From Akkermansiaceae bacterium UBA956 (GTDB lineage: Bacteria > Verrucomicrobiota > Verrucomicrobiia > Verrucomicrobiales > Akkermansiaceae): DNA of 64,000 nucleotides. The position numbers were made by a program, and so were the translations under genes. Shown here one piece after another: positions 58,826 through 64,000 of this stretch. Under the pieces are notes generated by a model. It had not been told where the DNA came from. It made no database searches and saw only the letters and a program-made list of their open reading frames with translations. The stretch's first letter is position 1. Every line of letters starts with the position of its first letter. Location: contig DBCO01000027.1 of NCBI GenBank assembly GCA_002293145.1, positions 186,001 to 250,000 of the forward strand, written 5' to 3'.

Positions 58826-60898
58826 ATGCAATTACGTGCCGCCGCTCTTTTATCATGGATCACCTGCGCTCCGCTGCTTTGCGCAGCACCCACGGATGAG
58901 GCATCGCTGACCGCCGCTGTCGATCAACCGGCACAACGCCTTGCTAGCGCCGTCGCCGAGCTCAAACGCCTGTCTGGCCCAATACTCGATCAAATCGCCA
59001 AGGAGTCGAATGGCGAGCGATTTCTCGCCTTTCTTTTCAGCGAAAAAGTTGCGCCCACGCTGCTGAATTCCGGTTCGATTGCCGATCCCTTCGATCAAGC
59101 CATTCAGTCGCTATTATTGATCTGGCGCGCCGATGCCTCAGGCCTGTCCGATCCTCACGAGCTCAGTACTGCACTCGCCACCGCTCTGACCTTTTCCGAC
59201 AAAAACTGGCCCGCCGAGCAAGCCGTAGCCCGCTACACCTACTACCGAGATTCCCGCCGCCAAGGCCTCCTCCATCCGAGTTTTGATAAACTCCTCACCT
59301 GGGAAAAACGCTACGTCATGCGCGGTGGCGGCAATGGATCCCACAATGCGGGCAACGGCTGGGACAATACCTCGCTCGTCTGGCTGCGTGACAACGTCAA
59401 ACTGCCGATCAAAGACTACACCGGCGCCTGCTGGCAAGCGCCCTATCGATTGAATAATGTCTTTGGCGATTCGATCCACGGAGCAAACTACTACCTTCCC
59501 TTCGGCCACTACATTCATGCTGAGCGCGTGCGCGAGATCGGCGGTGTATGCGGCTCACTCTCGCACTACGGGGCCAATGCCGCCATCGCCAATGGCATCC
59601 CCGCGTTGACCATGGGCGAGCCCGGACATTGCGCCTACGCCGTGCGCACCGCCGCCGATGAATGGTCACCTGCGTATTCACTCTCTTGGGAACGCGGACT
59701 GCACTGCTCACTCTGGCATCAACACACCTGGACCTCACTGGTGCTGCAAAACAAAGTGCTGGCCGAACGCTACGCCCACGAACGCAGCGCCGCCTTCCTC
59801 TGGCAGGCTCGGGCTTTAAAAAATACCGCACCGGATCTCGCAGAGGACGCCTATCGCTTGGCGCTCGAGTCCCAACCTCTCCACCAACCCGCTTGGATCG
59901 AGGCCGTCCAGTTCCGCCTCGGACGCAATCCCGATGCCGCCTCATGCCGCTCCATGCAACAAGCCGCCCTCGCTTCACTCAAGGATTACCCCGAAGCCGC
60001 GTGGGATGTGCTCAGCCTGATCGAAGCCTACTTAATACCGCTACTGCCCGAGGCAGAAAAAATCCCTTTCCTCAGCGAATACCACAAAGCCATTGCCAAG
60101 ATCGAGGGGCCCGTGATGTGGCACTTCGAGCGCAGCCTCAGGGAGCAATCCGCCCTGTTAGGCACCACCGATGCCAAGCTCGCCCACTTTGAAGCCATAC
60201 TCACCAGCCAGACGGCCTCCAAGTCTTGGTTCGCGCCCACCATCGCCTGGGGCCAAACCGAGTTTACCAAAGACCCCGCTCTCGCAGAAAAATTCTACGC
60301 CGCCCTCGGTCGCGCCTTTTCCTCGTCCACCGCTGGCGAGAATCCCGATGGTCTCCGCGCCGCGCTGCGCCCCGCCATCCTTTCCGCTGCCAACTCCGAT
60401 AACGTCTCCGCATTCCAAACGCTCGGCCAAGCCGCCAAATCCTTTCTGCCCACCACCCCCATCGCCATCGAACCCTTCCCCGGCGATCTGCTCAGTTCCG
60501 GCGGACTGCTCAAGCTCAGCTCCACCAGCGGCTGGGATGCTCCCGAAATGCACTGGGGCGTGCTCGAACCCATGGGCGGAACCTTTCACACCGATCGCCA
60601 AGTCAAGGCTGGCTGCACCGTCCGCCTCGGCAAACTCGGCGACCTCTCTGGCCTCGTCATTGTCAATGCCGGCGGTGGTCAAAACGGTACGCGTCAAATC
60701 CCTTTGCGCGTCTCCGTTTCCGAGGACGGCACGCTGTGGAAAACCATCTTCGAGGCCACCGAAAATGCCCCACACTGGCGCATCCCCCTCAGTGGAAAAG
60801 CCACCCGCGTGCAATTCATCAAATGCGAACGCTCCGATGACCGCGCCGAGTTTTTCCACCTCACCGCCATTCACGCCTACGGCAAAAAACTCCAGTAA
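58826..60898 (+). CDS. Large secreted protein with transglutaminase-like core and discoidin-like end
   Basis: A 690-residue protein with a signal peptide (QLRAAALLSWITCAPLLCAA). Near residue 235 it has REIGGVCGSLSHYGANAAIA followed by MGEPGHCAYAVRT, a Cys...His spacing like transglutaminase or papain-like folds, and a trailing W-x-PAYSLSW. The middle is helical, TPR-like. The C-terminal 150 residues (LKLSSTSGWDAPEMHWGV, ending RVQFIKCERSDDRAEFFHL) form an F5/8-type beta-sandwich that would bind a glycan or surface. An enzymatic role is inference. The ATG at 58826 is used; a TTG six bases upstream is possible. The next gene follows after 26 bases and is also exported. Confidence 0.6.
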   Translation: MQLRAAALLSWITCAPLLCAAPTDEASLTAAVDQPAQRLASAVAELKRLSGPILDQIAKESNGERFLAFLFSEKVAPTLLNSGSIADPFDQAIQSLLLIWRADASGLSDPHELSTALATALTFSDKNWPAEQAVARYTYYRDSRRQGLLHPSFDKLLTWEKRYVMRGGGNGSHNAGNGWDNTSLVWLRDNVKLPIKDYTGACWQAPYRLNNVFGDSIHGANYYLPFGHYIHAERVREIGGVCGSLSHYGANAAIANGIPALTMGEPGHCAYAVRTAADEWSPAYSLSWERGLHCSLWHQHTWTSLVLQNKVLAERYAHERSAAFLWQARALKNTAPDLAEDAYRLALESQPLHQPAWIEAVQFRLGRNPDAASCRSMQQAALASLKDYPEAAWDVLSLIEAYLIPLLPEAEKIPFLSEYHKAIAKIEGPVMWHFERSLREQSALLGTTDAKLAHFEAILTSQTASKSWFAPTIAWGQTEFTKDPALAEKFYAALGRAFSSSTAGENPDGLRAALRPAILSAANSDNVSAFQTLGQAAKSFLPTTPIAIEPFPGDLLSSGGLLKLSSTSGWDAPEMHWGVLEPMGGTFHTDRQVKAGCTVRLGKLGDLSGLVIVNAGGGQNGTRQIPLRVSVSEDGTLWKTIFEATENAPHWRIPLSGKATRVQFIKCERSDDRAEFFHLTAIHAYGKKLQ

Positions 60899-60924
60899 TC
60901 ACCCCATCACCAAACCCACGCATC

Positions 60925-62217
60925 ATGCCGCTCGATTTCCGCTCCACACGCCTCGTCTTGGCCATCACCAGCATTGCCATCTCGCTCTCTGGCATCACGA
61001 AACTTCATGCCGCAGCCACCATCGCGACCGACTTCCCCGCAGCCAAGCAAGCCGCAGCTATGGCTAAGGCTGACATCGTCATCCTCGTCGTCGGCTCCGA
61101 CTGGTGCAAGCCGAGCATCCCCTACCTCGACTCTTGGAATCACCCCACCTTCCCGGCATCCCTGCCCGATTCGCTCGTTCTGCTCACCCTCGACAACAAG
61201 GAAAATCCCGATACCGCCGCCCTAGCGCTCGCCGAGAAAAACAAAGACTGCTCACTCCCCACGCGCAGTGTTCCCGCCCTCGCTTACCTCGATTCCCAAG
61301 GCCGAGTCATCGCCACCTACTCCGGCACTCCCGAACTCGGCCCACCCACCGCCGCCAACCTCACAACACTCATCAAAAAAGCTGCACAGATCCGCAACCA
61401 GCGCGATCAAGCATGGGCACGCGCTGAACAAGTCCAGAAAATCAAACGCGCTGAGTCCCTCGGCGCTGGACTCGATGCCATGAACCAAGGCCTAGGTCAC
61501 CAAAACGCCTACAAACCGATCCTCGACGAAATCACCAAAGCCGATCCCCAAGACCAATCCGGCTACACCGCCAAATACAGCTTCCCCGGCCACAACCTCG
61601 CCCCACAGATCCTCGAAACCTTCGTCAATGAGAAGAAATTCAAGGAAGCCGAAGCCGAACTCCTCCGCTGGCATCGCAATCCCCACCTCAGCTCCGAGCA
61701 ACGCCAACAACTCCACGCCGCCCGCTTCGCCCTTTACCGCGCCTGGCCCGAAAAATCCGCCATGGTCCGCAGCGCCCTCGAAGACATGGTCAAAGAAGCG
61801 CCCGAGTCCGATCTCGGACTCTCCGCCAAAAATTACCTACTTGAACTCTACCCGCCGCTCAACCTCGAAAAAGGCTGGCGTCCACTGCACTTTGAAAAAG
61901 GCCGCAACAAATGGAAAATCGACGCCACCGCCGCCATCAGCGGTTCCGGCACCTACGAACTCACCTTCCAATACACCCAAGGAACCGATGCCCTGCAAAT
62001 TTTCGGCGCCCGCCTCATCGATCGCCAAGGCGTCCTCGCCAGCGATGGCCACGAAGGCAACACCGGCAGCCAAAGCAAGGACAACATCTACCGCTTCGAG
62101 GTCAAACGCCGCCCCGTCGGCACCATCCACCTCAGCACCGAAGTCGACGCCGGCGAAAACGACAACTCCCAAGGCACCTTCAGCCTTAAGTCCACCAGTG
62201 CCACAACAGCACCCTAG
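60925..62217 (+). CDS. Secreted thioredoxin-fold protein
   Basis: A 430-residue protein. A signal peptide (LVLAITSIAISLSGITKLHA) leads to a thioredoxin-like domain near residues 40-150, with VVGSDWCKPS in the position of the active-site loop: one cysteine followed by KPS rather than CxxC. The conserved cis-proline region reads TRSVPALAYLD. The middle is a long helical charged segment, and the C-terminus is a beta-rich domain. With a single cysteine it is unlikely to be a normal disulfide oxidoreductase. Co-directional with the transglutaminase-like gene. Confidence 0.65.
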   Translation: MPLDFRSTRLVLAITSIAISLSGITKLHAAATIATDFPAAKQAAAMAKADIVILVVGSDWCKPSIPYLDSWNHPTFPASLPDSLVLLTLDNKENPDTAALALAEKNKDCSLPTRSVPALAYLDSQGRVIATYSGTPELGPPTAANLTTLIKKAAQIRNQRDQAWARAEQVQKIKRAESLGAGLDAMNQGLGHQNAYKPILDEITKADPQDQSGYTAKYSFPGHNLAPQILETFVNEKKFKEAEAELLRWHRNPHLSSEQRQQLHAARFALYRAWPEKSAMVRSALEDMVKEAPESDLGLSAKNYLLELYPPLNLEKGWRPLHFEKGRNKWKIDATAAISGSGTYELTFQYTQGTDALQIFGARLIDRQGVLASDGHEGNTGSQSKDNIYRFEVKRRPVGTIHLSTEVDAGENDNSQGTFSLKSTSATTAP

Positions 62218-62241
62218 TGGAAGCCGTCCCCACCTTGGACT

Positions 62242-62260
62242 GCGGCAGCCCTGCTGCCGC
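62242..62260. repeat. GC-rich palindrome in the 62.2-62.5 kb gap
   Basis: GCGGCAG-CCCTG-CTGCCGC, a perfect 7-bp stem, is preceded by TTGGACT and followed by CGGCCCG. No T-run follows. It is REP-like in the same style as the element before pdxA. Confidence 0.5.
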
Positions 62261-62486
62261 CGGCCCGAATGGAAAAAACCTCTTTCAATCCCCCCAACCC
62301 GCCATTTTTTGATCACAAAATAAACATCAACCATCTGCTTGAAATAAAGTGCAACTCGACTTTTGGGGTGATCAGCATGAAGTAATGCTATAACCACACA
62401 ATACTTGACTGACGGGCGTGGCGACAAAGTTGCGATTGTGATTCTGCTGCTTGAACACACTTCCCTAGATCGAACTCAACCTTTTA

Positions 62487-62765
62487 TTGAGACAAAATTT
62501 TCAAACTTTACTCCTTCCGAAATTGGATTATTCTGCTGACTTGATCATTGACCAACTTGCACCCGAAGCATTGAAGCTGCCGACGAGAGAGCGCGCGCTC
62601 CTTGCTGCATCGTTGTGGGAAAGCATTGATGATCCCTATGAACTTCCTGCCGATATTGATGATGAAGCGGCTGTCAAGCTAGCTCAGGAAAGAGATCTCG
62701 CTATGGAAAATGGACAAGTTGCTGCCGTATCGCACGAAGAAATGATGCGCCGAGTGAGGAAATGA
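62487..62765 (+). CDS. Putative addiction-module antitoxin
   Basis: A 92-residue acidic protein containing ALKLPTRERALLAASLWESI, the core of the small antitoxin family partnered with RelE/ParE toxins (TIGR02574-type), and ending HEEMMRRVRK. The start is uncertain: TTG at 62487, or TTG at 62523. It overlaps the toxin start by four bases (ATGA), so translation is coupled. Such antitoxins bind and neutralise the toxin and usually repress the operon. Confidence 0.8.
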   Translation: MRQNFQTLLLPKLDYSADLIIDQLAPEALKLPTRERALLAASLWESIDDPYELPADIDDEAAVKLAQERDLAMENGQVAAVSHEEMMRRVRK

Positions 62766-63057
62766 GAATCGAATATCATCCCGCACTGGAAGGCGATATA
62801 CGTGCCATCCGCTATTACTACAACGATCGATCTCCCCAACTCGGAGATGAATTCGTAAATGAATTTGAAAAGCAAGTTCTCCGGATCGCGTCGATGCCAA
62901 CGAGGTGGATGATCGTCAAAGGGGACATACGCCGATCATTGATGAGAAGGTTTCCTTACCTCATTCTCTTCAAGGTAATGCAAGTGAGGATGTTTTACGC
63001 ATTCTCGTTGTGAAACATGAAAGCAGCCATCCAGCTTACGGAATCTCGCGCAGCTAA
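62762..63057 (+). pseudogene. RelE/ParE-family toxin with a C-terminal frameshift
   Basis: The first 75 codons read like a ParE/RelE toxin: RIEYHPALEGDIRAIRYYYN, then FEKQVLRIASMPTRW and RRSLMRRFPYLILFKV. The intact frame ends after QVRMFYAFSL at 63013. In another frame, the text SEDVLRILVVKHESSHPAYG continues the family C-terminus directly to a TAA at 63055-63057. Inserting one base near 62984 would join them. The expressed protein therefore lacks the normal last strand and is probably inactive. Confidence 0.75.
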
Positions 63058-63265
63058 AAATTCGACTCTTGCCTCGGAGCAAGTGATTATCGAGCACAAC
63101 TAGAAAACTTGGGTCTTAGCCACTCAGACAATTGCAATCACTGCGAGCTCTCAAATCTTTTTTGATCTTGCTTTGAGGAGATGTCTTCCTTACCTTGCGA
63201 GCGGTCAAGGGATCTTGGGGAAAACCCATGCGGATAACATGCTGCGCCCTTGCGCCCTTGCGACC

Positions 63266-63301
63266 ATGCCACCATTTGCTCATATTTTCATGCCACCATT
63301 A
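63266..63301 (+). repeat. Short direct repeat CATGCCACCATT
   Basis: The 12-base word CATGCCACCATT occurs at 63266-63277 and again at 63290-63301, after a CCTTGCGCCCTTGCG tract, in the AT-rich leader of the next gene. Confidence 0.5.
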
Positions 63302-63319
63302 CACCGAGGTTTTAAGTCG

Positions 63320-63577
63320 ATGAATCACCGCGATATCCAGTATCGTTGGTACATTCGCAATGCGGGTGGGGTGAATGAATTGCATGTCGAGGCAAGCGCA
63401 CCAATCGATGGTCAGGTGCTCAAGGCGATCTTGCCTCGCGTGGTGAGTGAAAACATGGTCATGGATGCGATTGATTTCGGCAATGCCAACGGCTGGAAAC
63501 GCAATGAATCGGGGCCGGTAATTCATTGCCGACGCACGCGTGATGGCTTCCGCCTGGTTACTGACGACAAAGCTTAA
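63320..63577 (+). CDS. Small protein of unknown function
   Basis: An 85-residue protein beginning NHRDIQYRWYIRNAGGVNEL and ending CRRTRDGFRLVTDDKA. The charge pattern suggests a compact alpha/beta fold, but I recognise no family. The ATG at 63320 is chosen because the 49 codons in frame before it fall in repeat-like leader DNA. It precedes ruvA by 177 bases on the same strand. Confidence 0.5.
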   Translation: MNHRDIQYRWYIRNAGGVNELHVEASAPIDGQVLKAILPRVVSENMVMDAIDFGNANGWKRNESGPVIHCRRTRDGFRLVTDDKA

Positions 63578-63754
63578 TTCGCTCTGAGGATTACGGTCTT
63601 TTTTAGCCGCAAAAAAATGCATCTGTCGCAAGAAAACTGCGATCTTAGAGCCTTGCACTGTGTTCCTCATTTCAAATCCTACGTCTTATGTCTGTGCATC
63701 TTATGTCTCCTGAATCCTTGACGATTCCCGTGATCCGTGGAAGGGTAAGGCCAG

Positions 63755-64000
63755 ATGATTGCGAGAATCCGGGGCAAGGTGTGGGAAGCGTATCCGAATC
63801 GCTTGATTTTGGATGTGCAGGGCGTGGGCTATGAATTGCACGTACCCTTGAGCACATTTGATCACTTGCATCCGAGCGAAGGCGCGGTCGTAGAACTTCG
63901 CACCTACATGCATGTGCGCGAGACGGCACATACGCTTTATGGATTTGCGACCGAAGAAGAGCGCGATGTTTTTCTCTTGCTGATTGATCGAGTGAGCGGG
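63755..64000 (+). CDS. ruvA: Holliday junction branch-migration protein RuvA, 3' end cut by the window
   Basis: The first 82 codons are present and the frame runs off the window end. It begins MIARIRGKVWEAYPNRLILD, then QGVGYELHVPLSTF, and RTYMHVRETAHTLYGFAT-type text followed by EEERDVFLLLIDRVSG. This is domain I of RuvA, which with RuvB drives branch migration of Holliday junctions. The gene presumably continues beyond 64000. Confidence 0.93.
   Translation, partial: MIARIRGKVWEAYPNRLILDVQGVGYELHVPLSTFDHLHPSEGAVVELRTYMHVRETAHTLYGFATEEERDVFLLLIDRVSG

Overview
The window reads as a chromosomal segment of a verrucomicrobium, most likely from the order Verrucomicrobiales. This is inferred from content only. 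Markers are very large secreted proteins built from autotransporter-associated beta-strand (PATR) repeats, a PEP-CTERM tail, a CotH/lamin-tail protein, a secreted c-type cytochrome/WD40/coiled-coil protein, ThuA, heparinase II/III-like and PQQ sugar dehydrogenase-like secreted proteins, a bactofilin, and start codons that mostly lack a Shine-Dalgarno sequence. Most of the DNA has moderately high GC; the small island at 37.2-38.4 kb is clearly AT-rich.

Layout. 0-7 kb: bactofilin, TrmO, a type II pseudopilin, the cytochrome/WD40 protein, an MBL-fold nuclease and a fatty acid desaturase. 7-13.6 kb: a GH20 hexosaminidase, dnaA, a sodium/solute symporter and kdsB. 13.6-18.3 kb: pyrG, then a tightly packed run of a small HTH-like gene, an FAD oxidoreductase, mnmM and ribD; the FAD enzyme and MnmM may form a tRNA wobble-uridine modification pair. 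18.3-26.5 kb: a LON-domain protein, thrS without its TGS domain, secreted proteins, long-form hpf, ThuA, and an unexplained minus-strand transcript ended by a strong terminator. 26.5-33.3 kb: an MsbA-type ABC exporter, a heparinase-like protein, DUF167, pdxA and several small envelope genes. 33.3-37.2 kb: a DUF4143 ATPase gene broken by one TGA codon behind a palindromic operator, then proB and proA. 37.2-40.6 kb: two AT-rich orphan genes and an ABC-F ATPase.

40.6-52.2 kb is a secreted-giant locus on the minus strand: a 1462-residue PATR protein, a PEP-CTERM PATR protein broken by two single-base indels, and a CotH/lamin-tail/LamG protein whose ATG overlaps the PEP-CTERM stop. A repeated module of about 137 residues is shared by two of these proteins. 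52.3-57.3 kb carries the chaperones in the order dnaK, fic, groES, groEL, all on the minus strand. The Fic enzyme has both a complete catalytic motif and a class II inhibitory motif. 57.5-58.8 kb is a tRNA-Ser gene followed by a scar region: nested inverted repeats, a truncated GIY-YIG gene, a DUF4236 gene and a probable IS3 transposase remnant. 58.8-64 kb has two secreted proteins, a toxin-antitoxin pair with a frameshifted toxin, a small unknown gene and the start of ruvA.

No CRISPR array, prophage, riboswitch or intact insertion sequence was found. The most notable leads are the Fic gene inside the chaperone cluster, the possible MnmL-MnmM pair, the GIY-YIG gene tied to palindromic repeats next to a tRNA, the structured minus-strand transcript at about 26.2-26.5 kb, and the broken PEP-CTERM/CotH pair.
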